The notes under the pieces: generated by a model
Database searches by the model: none
Told to the model about the DNA's origin: nothing
What the model saw: only the letters and a program-made list of their open reading frames with translations
Assembly (NCBI GenBank): GCA_017500825.1
Contig: JAFVYB010000057.1
Coordinates: 1 to 52,249, forward strand
DNA: 52,249 bases
From: Myxococcaceae bacterium
GTDB lineage: Bacteria; Myxococcota; Myxococcia; Myxococcales; UBA5297
Direction of reading: 5' to 3'
Translations under genes and position numbers: made by a program
In this document: positions 18,467-27,627 of the stretch, piece after piece
Layout of the letters: each line of letters begins with the position of its first letter
Position numbering within the stretch: position 1 is the stretch's first letter

Positions 18467-19531
18467 TCACACGGGCGGGCAGACGGCGACGACAAAGGCG
18501 AACTGTCCATCGCGCAGCAAGGTTGTCCGGAGCGCCTCAAGGCGTTCCGTCGCGCCCATCGCGAAGGCCGAATCGCCACCTCCGGCACCGCTCGGTTTGG
18601 CCGCGCATCCCGCCGCCTCGGCCAACGCCATGAGCTCCCGGTGGTTGGGCGCCGTGATGTCGACGTCAGTCAGCGGCTCGAAGGCGTCCAGCGCCGCCCA
18701 TGCCGCCTTGATCTGTCGCCGCGCCGCCGCCATGTCGCGCGCCCTGAGCGCCCGCGCCAGACTCTCCGTGGCTGCCTCGCTCGCCGCCAAAAACGCGCGC
18801 CACGCCTCTGGATGCCGCCTGGCCGCCTGTCGGACACAGGTCACGAGCGCGGGCGTCGAGGCGCTCTTGCCAGAGAAGAGGAGCAGGAGCTCGCCGGGGA
18901 TGGGCAGCTGTTCGATCGGATGCGCGGGCGAGCCGTCGACAAAACGCGCAAACGCCTCGGGCGATGCGTCGAACGCCGCGTGAAAGGGCGCCTGTTCAAA
19001 TCGCCGCGTGAGGATGAGCCCGCCAAAGCTCGCCGCCGCCACGTCCACACCGCTGCCGATCTTTCCCTGCGCGCGCGAGTGGGCCAGCGCCGCCAGCTTG
19101 AAGATCCGATCGCGCTCTTGCGCTTTGGACAACGCCTTGATCCGCGCCTGGCCGCCATTCGCCTCCGCAATCGCCAGCGCCGCCTCGACCACGGCCACCG
19201 TCACACAGGCGCTGCCGCCGAGCCCCAGCTTCTGCCCGTCCGGCGCGCGCAGGTCGTCCGTCAGCTCAAAGGCGTGCGCCGCCAGCTCGACACCACGTCC
19301 CAAAAGATAGCGCCGCGTCACTGCCAGCGCCTCTCGCGCGAAGTTCAACCCCGCGACCTCTGGCCCTCCCTCGCGCCAGCAGAGACCCATGCCGCGCACC
19401 TCGAACGAGCGGGCGGGCGTGCGTCGGCATTCGACGAATCGATCGACCGCGGCCACGATGGCCGGCGCGCCGTCGAGCACGGCGTATTCGCCAGTCAGCA
19501 GGATTTTTCCGGGAACGCGCGCTGTCCGCAT
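18467..19531 (-). CDS. Phosphomevalonate kinase (GHMP family)
   Basis: Likely phosphorylates 5-phosphomevalonate to the diphosphate in the mevalonate route to isoprenoids. The 354-residue product starts with VPGKILLTGEYAVLDGAPA, has the GHMP ATP-binding glycine-rich loop as LGLGGSACVTVAV near residue 103, the phosphomevalonate-kinase-type GSGVDVAAASFGG near 158, and a C-terminal KPSGAGGGDSAFA motif. ATG 19531 is supported by AAAGGAG seven bases upstream; a longer open frame exists. No other mevalonate gene is in the window, so pathway membership rests on the family. Mevalonate kinase or diphosphomevalonate decarboxylase are less likely because of the GSGVDVAAA motif. Confidence 0.85.
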   Translation of the reverse strand: MRTARVPGKILLTGEYAVLDGAPAIVAAVDRFVECRRTPARSFEVRGMGLCWREGGPEVAGLNFAREALAVTRRYLLGRGVELAAHAFELTDDLRAPDGQKLGLGGSACVTVAVVEAALAIAEANGGQARIKALSKAQERDRIFKLAALAHSRAQGKIGSGVDVAAASFGGLILTRRFEQAPFHAAFDASPEAFARFVDGSPAHPIEQLPIPGELLLLFSGKSASTPALVTCVRQAARRHPEAWRAFLAASEAATESLARALRARDMAAARRQIKAAWAALDAFEPLTDVDITAPNHRELMALAEAAGCAAKPSGAGGGDSAFAMGATERLEALRTTLLRDGQFAFVVAVCPPV

Positions 19532-19725
19532 GGCGGCTCTCCTTTGGCTTTCGCGAGGGCAGGGGCGCGCGCCTTTTCCCATCGGTTGGCGACATGCAAG
19601 CGCCGAACGCGTTCGCCGCCGAACCGCTCTTTTGGCGTCATGGAGCGCCACCGCGCCTCAATCTCAGGGTCGGTCCCTCTGCCTTTGCCGCCCTTGGCGC
19701 CGCCGAATTTTGCCGCGCGCGACAT
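19495..19725 (-). CDS. Possible small basic protein upstream of phosphomevalonate kinase
   Basis: An open frame for 76 residues, rich in Arg, Lys, Gly and Ala, with WRSMTPKERFGGERVRRLH in the middle. It has a GGGGA-like site before its ATG and its end overlaps the start of the kinase gene by 37 bp. High-GC DNA makes such frames common by chance and I recognise no family, so this is a weak call. Confidence 0.22.
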   Translation of the reverse strand: MSRAAKFGGAKGGKGRGTDPEIEARWRSMTPKERFGGERVRRLHVANRWEKARAPALAKAKGEPPCGQRAFPEKSC

Positions 19726-19771
19726 GGTTTCCCCAGACCACGCTTGAGAGAGAGGAACCCCGCCGCACTCG

Positions 19772-20926
19772 ATGAAATCCGCCGCGCCCCGTCCGCCGTC
19801 GACGCCGCTCTTGCCAAAGCGCGCCACCCCCGCGGCCAGTCCCCCCGGCCAACGCCGCCTGACGCGCTGGGCCCTCACGCTTTTCGGATTCGCGCTCAGC
19901 CTCGCCCTGGTCGCCAACGCCTTTGTCGAGCCCTCCTTGGCCGATGGCCGCCTCTCGCTGACGCCGCGCTTCGCGCTCGACGCCTGGATTAGCGATTTGC
20001 CGCGCCACCTCGCCTGGGTCCTGCCGTTTGCCGCCTGCGCCGCCGCCATCCTGCCTCTGCGCGCCCTCGGCTGGGGCTTCGCCCTCGGACACACCCGCGC
20101 CCCGCCCCTCGCCGCGCGCTACCACGCCGTGGCCACCGGCGCCTTTGTCCACAACGCGCTGCCCTTTGGACTCGGCGACCTCTGCCGCGCCCAACTCCTC
20201 AGCCGCCGACACGCCCTCCCGCTCTTCGAAGGCCTCGGCGCCGCGCTCGTCTGCAAGCTGTTCGAATTTGTGGCCCTCATCGCCCTCGCGTCCCTCGCCA
20301 TCTTCGCCACGCGCCTTGGACCGGGCGCGCCCTCCCAGATGGGCCTGCACAGCGCGCTGCCGCTGGCCGCCACCCTCGCCCTCTTCCTCGTCGCCCTCTG
20401 CGCTCTGGCCGCGCGTTTCCTCTGGCCTTTCGCCCGCCTTCTCGAATCGCGTGGACGCCTCCCACGCCTGGCTCGCGCCCTCAGGAGCCTCGGCCAGGGC
20501 CTGACGCCCATCCGATCCCCGCGCCAGTGCCTCCAGCTCGCCCTCGCCGCCCTGGGTCCTGTCCTCATGCCCGCGCTGGGCTACGGACTCGCGCTTCAGG
20601 GTGTCGGCGTCGAACGCGGCCTCCTCTTCGGCCCCCTCCTCCTCGGCGCCATCACCCTGAGCCAGTTCAGCGTCGGCCTGCCGATCGGCGTCGGCATGTA
20701 TTACCTGAGCGCCACCTGGGCCGCCCGCGCCCTCGGCGTTCCAGCGGACGATGCCGCCGCCCTCGCCTGTCTCACCCACCTGACCACCGTCGCCACCCAC
20801 CTCGCCCTCGGCGCGGTCTCGATCACCCTGTTCCGCGTCCGCCCCGGCGATTTTTGGCCTGGCCGCATCGAACGCGCGCGCGCGCCATCCAAGGCCACCT
20901 TTGACCGCGAGGAGACCACCTCATGA
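19772..20926 (+). CDS. Flippase-like membrane protein (lysylphosphatidylglycerol synthase TM / UPF0104 type)
   Basis: A 384-residue polytopic membrane protein with about seven to eight hydrophobic segments (for example WALTLFGFALSLALVANAF and the segment LAWVLPFAACAAAILPL). Features of the UPF0104/AglD-like family are visible: FVHNALPFGLGDLCRAQLLSRR in the first half, a conserved basic loop region, and a late segment with SVGLPIGVGMYYLSATW. Family members act in lipid or glycolipid translocation or are the membrane part of aminoacyl-phosphatidylglycerol synthases; the catalytic C-terminal domain of the latter is absent. The gene overlaps hydF by 4 bp, suggesting translational coupling, although the functions have no known link. 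Confidence 0.72.
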   Translation: MKSAAPRPPSTPLLPKRATPAASPPGQRRLTRWALTLFGFALSLALVANAFVEPSLADGRLSLTPRFALDAWISDLPRHLAWVLPFAACAAAILPLRALGWGFALGHTRAPPLAARYHAVATGAFVHNALPFGLGDLCRAQLLSRRHALPLFEGLGAALVCKLFEFVALIALASLAIFATRLGPGAPSQMGLHSALPLAATLALFLVALCALAARFLWPFARLLESRGRLPRLARALRSLGQGLTPIRSPRQCLQLALAALGPVLMPALGYGLALQGVGVERGLLFGPLLLGAITLSQFSVGLPIGVGMYYLSATWAARALGVPADDAAALACLTHLTTVATHLALGAVSITLFRVRPGDFWPGRIERARAPSKATFDREETTS

Positions 20927-22176
20927 CGACCGACACAGCCCCCACCGCCACCGACCACGCCGCAGCCCTGTCGACGCCTAAGGGCATGCGCCTGTTCATC
21001 GGCCTCTTTGGCCGCCGCAACGCCGGCAAATCGAGCCTTCTCAACGCCCTGACCGGCCAATCCCTCGCCATCGTCTCGCCGCGCGCCGGCACCACCACCG
21101 ACCCAGTCGAAAAGGCGATGGAGCTCCTGCCGCTGGGACCTGTCGTCCTCATCGACACCGCGGGCGTGGACGACGAAGGCGAGCTCGGATCCCTGCGCGT
21201 GGACAAGACGCGCCGCGCGTTCGAGCGAACAGACCTGGCCATCGTCGTGGCCGAGGCCGGGCAGTGGAGCCGATTCGAAGAGGAGCTCGTCGACGAGTTC
21301 ACCCACCGCCGCACCCCTCTCGTCGTCGCCTTCAACAAAGTCGACCTGACGCCCATCCCCCATGCCGCGCCCGACGCCGCCCTTTTGGCCCAACTGCGCG
21401 AACGCGGCGCCGCCGTCGTCTCCCTCAGCGCCCGCACCGGCCAGGGCCTCGATGATCTGCGAAGCGCCCTCATCGAACGCGCCCCCGAGTCCCACTTTGG
21501 CGACCGCCCCCTCCTCGCCGACCTCGTCGGTCCGGGCCGCCTCGCCCTCCTCGTCACCCCCATCGACAAGCAGGCGCCGCGCGGCCGCCTGATCCTGCCG
21601 CAGGTGCAGACCATCCGCGACCTCGTCGACGGCCAGGCCCACGCCCTGGTGACCACCACCGACGCCCTGCCCGGCGCGCTCGAACACCTCAAAGCGCCTC
21701 CCGCCATCGTCGTCACCGACTCCCAGGCCTTCCGCGAAGTCGAGGCGCTCATCCCCAAAGACCAGCCGCTCACCTCGTTTTCCATCCTCTTCGCCCGCCT
21801 CAAGGGCGACCTCGCCACCCAGGCCCAGGGCGCCCGGGCCGTCGACCGCCTCAGACCCGGCGACCGCGTCCTCGTCGCCGAAGCCTGCGCCCACCACCCG
21901 AGTCAGGAAGACATTGGCCGCGTCAAAATCCCCCGCTGGCTCAATCAAAAGGTTGGCGGCGAATTGAATGTCACCACGGTCCAGGGGCGCGATTTTCCCG
22001 AAGATGTGACGCCCTATTCGCTCGTTATTCATTGTGGCGCCTGCACGTTTAATCGCCGCGCCATGATTTCGCGCATCGAACAATGCCGCAGGCAAAACGT
22101 GCCGATCAGCAATTATGGATTGGTCATCGCCGCTTTGAACGGCATTCTCGACCGCGCCCTGAAGCCTTTTTTGTGA
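20923..22176 (+). CDS. hydF: [FeFe]-hydrogenase H-cluster maturation GTPase HydF
   Basis: HydF is the scaffold on which the two-iron subcluster of [FeFe] hydrogenase is built by HydE and HydG before transfer to HydA. The 417-residue product has an N-terminal Era/TrmE-like GTPase domain: G1 GRRNAGKSSL near residue 30, a TTTDPV switch, DTAG, and NKVD. A dimerisation domain follows, then the C-terminal cluster-binding domain with the family pattern CxH-x45-HCxxC: C322, H324, H370, C371, C374. This full ligand set suggests a working protein. The ATG overlaps the stop of the membrane-protein gene (ATGA). No hydA, hydE or hydG is in the window. The last 220 bp of the gene are less GC-rich than the body. 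Confidence 0.93.
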   Translation: MTTDTAPTATDHAAALSTPKGMRLFIGLFGRRNAGKSSLLNALTGQSLAIVSPRAGTTTDPVEKAMELLPLGPVVLIDTAGVDDEGELGSLRVDKTRRAFERTDLAIVVAEAGQWSRFEEELVDEFTHRRTPLVVAFNKVDLTPIPHAAPDAALLAQLRERGAAVVSLSARTGQGLDDLRSALIERAPESHFGDRPLLADLVGPGRLALLVTPIDKQAPRGRLILPQVQTIRDLVDGQAHALVTTTDALPGALEHLKAPPAIVVTDSQAFREVEALIPKDQPLTSFSILFARLKGDLATQAQGARAVDRLRPGDRVLVAEACAHHPSQEDIGRVKIPRWLNQKVGGELNVTTVQGRDFPEDVTPYSLVIHCGACTFNRRAMISRIEQCRRQNVPISNYGLVIAALNGILDRALKPFL

Positions 22177-22310
22177 GGCGCGCGGGATTGATTGATGGAA
22201 TTTATTCAAGGATGCGTTTGGGGCGACGACAAATAAAGCGCTTTCGATGGCGGCGCGGCGTTGGACAAAGTCGGCGCGCAGGAATACGAATTATTGAAGC
22301 CGTCGCGGCC

Positions 22311-22339
22311 ATTTAAAACGCGAGTTTAAATTATTTTTT
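22311..22339 (+). terminator. Possible AT-rich terminator after hydF
   Basis: ATTTAAA (22311-22317) and TTTAAAT (22325-22331) form an inverted repeat followed by TATTTTTT. The stem is weak and lies 135 bp after the hydF stop, between convergent hydF and rho. The call is tentative; the rest of 22177-22395 shows nothing else. Confidence 0.35.
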
Positions 22340-22395
22340 GCGGAATATAAATGCGATGGCGGTGTCGGGGCGAAATAATAATATAACCGCGCTGT

Positions 22396-23955
22396 TTATT
22401 TGCTCATTTGATCTAAAAAATCCCGATTGGTCGCCGCGCCTTTGACTTTTTCCAGCAACATGCCGAGCGCGTCAATGCTGCTCAGCGGCTGGAAAACCTG
22501 GCGCAGTATCCAGACGCGGTTGCGGGTGAATTCGTCCATTAATAATTCCTCTTTGCGCGTGCCGGATTTGTTGAGGTCGAGGCAGGGGAAAAGGCGCTTT
22601 TCCATGAGTTTGCGGTCGAGGACGATTTCGGCGTTTCCGGTGCCTTTGAACTCCTCAAAGATGACTTCGTCCATGCGGCTGCCGGTTTCGACGAGCGCGG
22701 TGCCGATGATGGTCAGGCTGCCGCCTTCCTCGACGTTGCGCGCGGCGCCAAAGAAGCGCTTGGGGCGGTGCAGGGCGTTGGCGTCGACGCCGCCGGAGAG
22801 GATTTTGCCCGAGGGGGGCAGGACGGCGTTGTAGGCGCGGGCCAGGCGCGTGATCGAGTCGAGGAGGATGACCACGTCGCGGCCCTGTTCGACGAGTCGC
22901 TTGGCTTTTTCGAGGACCATTTCGGCGACCTGGATGTGGCGGGCGGCCGCTTCGTCAAAGGTGGAGCTGACGACCTCGCCGTGGACCGAGCGGGCCATGT
23001 CGGTCACTTCTTCGGGGCGCTCGTCGATGAGCAGGACGATGAGCGTGACCTCGGGGTGGTTGGCGGTGATGGCGTGGGCGATGTTTTGCAGGAGCATCGT
23101 CTTGCCGGTGCGCGGCGGCGCCACGATGAGGCAGCGCTGGCCTTTGCCGATGGGCGTGAAGAGGTCGATGATGCGGGTCGTCTTTTCGTCCGGCTGGTGT
23201 TCGAGGCGCAGGCGCTCCTGGGGATAGAGCGGGGTGAGGGTGTCGAAGAGGGCCGCGCGCAGGCTGCCCTGGGGAGGCTCGCCGTTGACCGTGTCGATGC
23301 GCCACATGGAGAAGTAGCGATCGCCTGTGTCGCCGCGTCCGCTCGGGGGGCGCAGGGCGCCGAAGACGCTGTCGCCGACGCGCAGGTTGAAGCGCCGAAT
23401 CTGGGCGGGCGAGAGGTAGATGTCGTCGGGGCCGGGCAGGTAGCTGGCTCTGGGCGAGCGCAAAAAGCCGTAGCCATCGGAGAGGATTTCGAGGGTGCCG
23501 CCGCCGGCGATTTCGCCCTGGCGCGCGCAGATCATGCGCAGGAGATCGCAGAAGAGATCGCGCGGCCGTTTGGATTCGGGGCGGTCGACGCCCAAGGCGA
23601 GGGCGCGTTCGACGAGTGCCTCGGGGCTCAGGGCGCACAGGTCGCTGAGGAGGACGCGTTCAGGGGTCGAGGCGCGGGGCGATGCGGCTTGGGTGTCGCT
23701 CTGTTCGGGGGCCTTTGGGGCGGCGTCGGGCTGCTGGTCGGGCGCTTTGGGGGCGGCCCTGGTGTCGGCGTCGGGCGTCGGGCTGTCGGCGGTTGGGCCG
23801 GCGTGCCGCGCGGCGGAAAGCGGGGCGATGGGCGATGCCTCGGGGGCGCTGTCGGGCGGCGGCGTGACGGGCGTGTTCTTTAGATCGAGGGGTTTGCGGT
23901 GGCGCGGCGGGGAGCGCCGCTTGCGGGGAGACTCGGCGGCCGTTGGTTTTTCCAT
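22396..23955 (-). CDS. rho: Transcription termination factor Rho
   Basis: Rho is the hexameric RNA helicase that ends transcription. The product is 519 residues, about 100 longer than E. coli Rho, because of a Pro/Ala-rich N-terminal extension (roughly residues 1-100) before the Rho N-domain ([17 protein letters not shown]). The RNA-binding fold follows ([16 protein letters not shown], then [18 protein letters not shown]). The motor has Walker [39 protein letters not shown] and the R-loop region [23 protein letters not shown] 23955 is preceded by AAGGA six bases upstream; the frame runs on to 24546 but overlaps the divergent lipoprotein gene. The extension is odd but such insertions are known in several phyla. 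Confidence 0.97.
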   Translation of the reverse strand: MEKPTAAESPRKRRSPPRHRKPLDLKNTPVTPPPDSAPEASPIAPLSAARHAGPTADSPTPDADTRAAPKAPDQQPDAAPKAPEQSDTQAASPRASTPERVLLSDLCALSPEALVERALALGVDRPESKRPRDLFCDLLRMICARQGEIAGGGTLEILSDGYGFLRSPRASYLPGPDDIYLSPAQIRRFNLRVGDSVFGALRPPSGRGDTGDRYFSMWRIDTVNGEPPQGSLRAALFDTLTPLYPQERLRLEHQPDEKTTRIIDLFTPIGKGQRCLIVAPPRTGKTMLLQNIAHAITANHPEVTLIVLLIDERPEEVTDMARSVHGEVVSSTFDEAAARHIQVAEMVLEKAKRLVEQGRDVVILLDSITRLARAYNAVLPPSGKILSGGVDANALHRPKRFFGAARNVEEGGSLTIIGTALVETGSRMDEVIFEEFKGTGNAEIVLDRKLMEKRLFPCLDLNKSGTRKEELLMDEFTRNRVWILRQVFQPLSSIDALGMLLEKVKGAATNRDFLDQMSK

Positions 23956-24241
23956 GGGTAATCCTTCGGAGCCGGCGCGAATGCGGCCGTCGCTGGGGAC
24001 CTCGGTTTGTCGTCCGCTCTGCCTGCCGCTTCTTTGGACGGTGGTGGGCCGACGCGCCTTGGGCCGCTGAAGTCTTGGCGCGCGCGTTCGTCGCGGAAAT
24101 CCCCTGGATTGGGCGTTCGCCCGCCTCGACTGGGCGGCAAATAACGCTGGATTTGCCCTGGGCTCGGATCCATGAGCGCCCGCCTTTTGCCCGGGCCCCG
24201 TCGGGTCAATGCGCCACTCCCTGTCGGAAAGGATCTCACGA

Positions 24242-25282
24242 ATGAAGCGACGAATCCTCTGCCCCCTTGCCGCGCTCTCGCTCGCGATCGCCTTCGCCTG
24301 CGCCAACGATCCGGAACCAGAAGGGGAGGGAAGCGCTGCCGTGCCCGACGCTGCCGTGGAGGCGCCCGACGCGGCTGTCGACGTGGACGCGGCGAGTGGT
24401 GATGGCGCGGACGCCAGCCACGACGGCGAAGCGCCAGACGCGGGGCCCATCGACGGCGGGGAGTCGGACGCGGGGGCTGCGCCCGAGACGGGCGGTTCCG
24501 GCGGTTCGGGCGGCCTGAGCTGCCGCACGACGAAGAGCGTCACCACAAACGGTGGCGTGAAGCTGAGCTACTGCATGACGCGCGTGGCCGAGAGCGAGCT
24601 GAAGGTCGTCGAGCCGACGGGCGTCGCGGGGCCTTTGACGCTGGCCATCTACCTGCACGGCGACGGCGCGCGACCGCACGTCAACGACACGGCGCTCCGG
24701 CATCAGGGCGACTGGGTGGCGGAAAACGGCGTGCTCTACGTGTCGGCCCTGGCGCCCAACAATTGCTCCTGGTGGCGCGCGCCCCTGCCGGCGATCGGCA
24801 GCTGCGACAGCGAGACGGCCTACGACAACAACCCGCAGGACACCGAGGGCAAGAACGCCGACGCGCTGCGCGAGATCATCGAGGCGATGCGCGCGGCCTA
24901 CGACATCGACGACAGGCGCGTCCTCCTCGGCGGCTCGTCGGGCGGGGCCATCATGCTGACGGCGAGCTTCATCCCGCGCCATGGCGACAGATACCCGGCT
25001 GCCTACGCGTTGGCCTGCGGCGGCGAGGTTCCGTGGCAGGAGTTTGCCTGGGACACCTCGGACAGCGACCTCGTCGGCGGCATCTCGCTCTCGTTCGCCT
25101 ATGGCACGGGCGAGCGGCTGACCTCGGAGATCACCGACGCGCATGAGTTTTACGAGGCGCTCGGCGTCCACAGCGAGGTGCGCGTCGAGACGCCCACCAG
25201 CTACGAATACAACCACTGTCACTACAACCAGCTCAGCACGATTCCGGACCAGTGGGACTCGGCGCCCGCGCTGGCCGAGTGA
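24242..25282 (+). CDS. Lipoprotein with esterase-like alpha/beta-hydrolase domain
   Basis: A 346-residue predicted lipoprotein. A basic N-terminus and hydrophobic segment lead to a lipobox-like AFAC with Cys20. Residues about 21-85 are an Asp/Ala/Gly-rich linker, typical of spacers between anchor and domain. The remaining domain resembles feruloyl esterase/PHB depolymerase-type hydrolases: [13 protein letters not shown] (oxyanion region), nucleophile elbow GGSSGG near residue 232, and a late His in YNHCHYNQL. Six or more cysteines suggest disulphides. ATG 24242 has AAAGGA eight bases upstream. Substrate unknown. It is divergent from rho and followed 34 bp later by the pseudouridine synthase gene. 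Confidence 0.75.
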   Translation: MKRRILCPLAALSLAIAFACANDPEPEGEGSAAVPDAAVEAPDAAVDVDAASGDGADASHDGEAPDAGPIDGGESDAGAAPETGGSGGSGGLSCRTTKSVTTNGGVKLSYCMTRVAESELKVVEPTGVAGPLTLAIYLHGDGARPHVNDTALRHQGDWVAENGVLYVSALAPNNCSWWRAPLPAIGSCDSETAYDNNPQDTEGKNADALREIIEAMRAAYDIDDRRVLLGGSSGGAIMLTASFIPRHGDRYPAAYALACGGEVPWQEFAWDTSDSDLVGGISLSFAYGTGERLTSEITDAHEFYEALGVHSEVRVETPTSYEYNHCHYNQLSTIPDQWDSAPALAE

Positions 25283-25316
25283 CGGACGCGACTGGACTGC
25301 TTCTCTTTGGTGACCC

Positions 25317-26330
25317 ATGCCCATCCCGCAGATTGAGCGCGCCGCGAGCGAGGACGCCGCGGGCCAACGCCTCGACAAGTTTGTCCGCAAGTGGCTCAGC
25401 GGTGTGCCTCTCTCCCACCTCTACAAGCTGTTTCGGACGAGGCGCGTGCGGGTGAACGGCGGGCGCGGCTACCCCGAGACGCTGCTGAAACCGGGCGATG
25501 TCGTCGTGGTGCGCGGCGACGCGGCCGATCTCTTGCGAGAGCCGGCGGATAAGCCTCGGCAGGCGCGCGTCCTCAGTCCCTCGGCCCTGGCCGACGCCCC
25601 GCTCAAGGTGCTCTTCGAGGACAAGGCGCTGATGGCCATCGACAAGCCGGCGGGGCTGGCGGTCCATCCGGGAAGCGGCATCGAGGGCGCCACGCTCGTC
25701 GATCTCGTGCGCGCCCATCTCGGTCCCAGGGCGACGCGCAACGACTTCACCGCTTCGCCGGCCCATCGCCTCGACCGCGACACCTCCGGCGTGATCCTCG
25801 TCGCCAAGACGCGGCCCTGCATGGTGGCGCTGACCGAGATGTTCACGCACGGTCATCCGGACAAGAGCTACCTCGCGCTGGCCAAGGGGCGCTTCGACAA
25901 GCCGCGCGGCGTCATCGACTTGCCGTTGGCCGAACACGAGCAGAGCTCTCGCAGCAAGGCGTTGCGCGGCGTCAACATGCAGGTGGCGATCACGCGCTAC
26001 CGCGTTCTGGCGGGCGTGGAGCTGGCGAGCCTTCTCGAATGCAAGATCGAGACAGGGCGCACCCATCAGATCCGGCGCCACCTCGTCGCCATGGGACATC
26101 CGGTGGCCGGCGACCGGCGCCACGGCGACTTCGCCTTCAACCGCGAGCTCAAGAGCCGTTTCGGCCTCAGGCGCATGTTTTTGCATGCGCGCCGTCTCTC
26201 GCTCAGGCACCCGATCACCGGCGAGAGGCTGACCATCGAGGCGCCGCTGCCCGAAGAGCTCTCGCGCTCGCTCACCGCTCTGGGCATTGGCCTGGACGCC
26301 GTTGGAACGACTGGGGACGGACGCGCCTAG
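25317..26330 (+). CDS. RluA-family 23S rRNA pseudouridine synthase (RluC-like)
   Basis: Converts specific uridines to pseudouridine in rRNA. The 337-residue product has an N-terminal S4 RNA-binding domain (residues about 14-65, GQRLDKFVRKWL then RRVRVNGGR) and the RluA catalytic domain with HRLDRDTSGVILVAK holding the catalytic Asp, preceded by DKPAGLAVHPGSG and followed by TGRTHQIRRHL. The S4 domain plus the motif order fit RluC or RluD; which uridines are targeted cannot be told from the sequence. Its stop codon overlaps that of convergent ribF by sharing the tetramer CTAG. Confidence 0.9.
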   Translation: MPIPQIERAASEDAAGQRLDKFVRKWLSGVPLSHLYKLFRTRRVRVNGGRGYPETLLKPGDVVVVRGDAADLLREPADKPRQARVLSPSALADAPLKVLFEDKALMAIDKPAGLAVHPGSGIEGATLVDLVRAHLGPRATRNDFTASPAHRLDRDTSGVILVAKTRPCMVALTEMFTHGHPDKSYLALAKGRFDKPRGVIDLPLAEHEQSSRSKALRGVNMQVAITRYRVLAGVELASLLECKIETGRTHQIRRHLVAMGHPVAGDRRHGDFAFNRELKSRFGLRRMFLHARRLSLRHPITGERLTIEAPLPEELSRSLTALGIGLDAVGTTGDGRA

Positions 26331-27292
26331 AGCACTGTTTTGGATTGTCCCGGGCGCTGGGCCGCGTCGTTTGTCAGCGCCTTGTGGGCGGCCCGGCAGT
26401 CGACCTCGATCTGACGCCCGAGCGCCGCGGCCGACTCGAATCGCTTCTCGTCGCGCAGCCTGGCCATGAGCTCGACGCGCACGCGCTGGCCGTAGAGGTC
26501 GCGCGATTCATCGAGAAGGAAGGCTTCGACGGTGATGTCGCGCTCGCCAAAGGTCGGCTTCATCCCAATGTTGACCACGCTCCTGACCGCCGCTGCGCCG
26601 TCGACCTGGGCCCAGGCCGCGTAGACACCTCGGCGAGGCAGGAAGCGCCCGCGCGCGTCGATGTTGGCCGTGGGAAACCCGATCCGCCGTCCGCGCCCCC
26701 GGCCGTGTTCGACCTCGCCCGCGAGCGCGTAGGGCCGCCCCAGAAGTTCTGCCGCGCCCGTGACATCGCCCGCGTCGAGCCGCCGCCTGATTTCGGTTGA
26801 CGAGATGACGGTGCCGCCCGCGCGGAGCAGCGGCGGGGTGGCGATCTGGACGCCGCGCGGGGTGGCCAGTTGCCTCAGGAGCGCGCCATTGCCCAGGCGT
26901 CCGCGGCCAAAGCTGAAGTTTTCGCCGACGAAGATGGCCGATGGGCGCAGGCGTTCGAGGAGATCGCGCTCGATGAAGTCGCGCGCCGTGCGGTCGGCAA
27001 AGCCGCGGTCAAAGGGCTGCACCACGGTGGCGTCGACGCCGATGTCGGCGAGGAGAGCGAGCTTGTCGTCGAGAGGGGTGAGCGGGGCGCGAAAGAGGTG
27101 TGGCGCGAGCACGGCCACGGGCACGGGATCGAAGGTGACGACCGCCGCAGGGGTGCCGCGCGCGCGGGCCCAGTCCATGGCGGCGCCGATCAGGGCGCGG
27201 TGGCCCAGGTGCAGCCCGTCGAAGGTGCCGAGGACAATGGTCGCCCGAGGGAGCGCGTCCGCCGCATGCTCAAATCCGCTGAAGCGCTTCAT
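26327..27292 (-). CDS. ribF: Bifunctional riboflavin kinase/FAD synthetase RibF
   Basis: Makes FMN from riboflavin and then FAD. The 321-residue product has the usual two domains. The N-terminal adenylyltransferase shows GTFDGLHLGHRALI near residue 22, GENFSFGRGRLG near 121 and SSTEIRRRL. The C-terminal riboflavin kinase shows GRGRRIGFPTANI near 188, NIGMKPTFG and VEAFLLDESRDLYGQ. ATG 27292 begins the family-typical N-terminus (MKRFSGFEHA). A longer frame upstream reads an AT-rich, Asn/Lys/Ser-rich stretch that looks non-coding. The stop codon overlaps that of the convergent pseudouridine synthase gene. Confidence 0.95.
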   Translation of the reverse strand: MKRFSGFEHAADALPRATIVLGTFDGLHLGHRALIGAAMDWARARGTPAAVVTFDPVPVAVLAPHLFRAPLTPLDDKLALLADIGVDATVVQPFDRGFADRTARDFIERDLLERLRPSAIFVGENFSFGRGRLGNGALLRQLATPRGVQIATPPLLRAGGTVISSTEIRRRLDAGDVTGAAELLGRPYALAGEVEHGRGRGRRIGFPTANIDARGRFLPRRGVYAAWAQVDGAAAVRSVVNIGMKPTFGERDITVEAFLLDESRDLYGQRVRVELMARLRDEKRFESAAALGRQIEVDCRAAHKALTNDAAQRPGQSKTVL

Positions 27293-27627
27293 GATGGGCG
27301 GCGCCCCTAGCCCGAAACGGTGGGCCCCTCCAGAATTTGCGCGGGGGGATTGATATGAAATGGAAAAGTATTGTTTGGCCGATTCGGATTGATTGTTTTG
27401 AGAATTGTTTTTGATGGGTGCTCCTGTCGCTTTTCCGTCTTGTCGAATTGGTTTTGATGATTGTTTTGAATTGTTTGTCTTGATTGGTTTTTTATTTGTC
27501 GAGTTTTTACTTGAATCTCGCAAAACGGCGGACTAGGGCGCGTCCCCCTTTTGGCGGGCTCCCCGGCGAGGTCGGGCGGCCCTCCCCCATCCTGTGAGCA
27601 TCGACTCCCGGCCGGACTGGTCCCTCC
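27293..27627. other. AT-rich divergent intergenic region between ribF and the heptose kinase gene
   Basis: The segment 27345-27520 is much richer in A and T than its surroundings and is full of imperfect repeats of GATTGTTTT and TTGATTGG type. It probably carries the promoters of ribF (minus) and the LPS block (plus). I see no FMN riboswitch. No gene is supportable here, although the ribF frame stays open through it. Confidence 0.6.

Noticed and set aside
23956..24546. Upstream extension of rho to 24546
   Set aside because: It would overlap the divergent lipoprotein gene; a good ribosome site supports the start at 23955.
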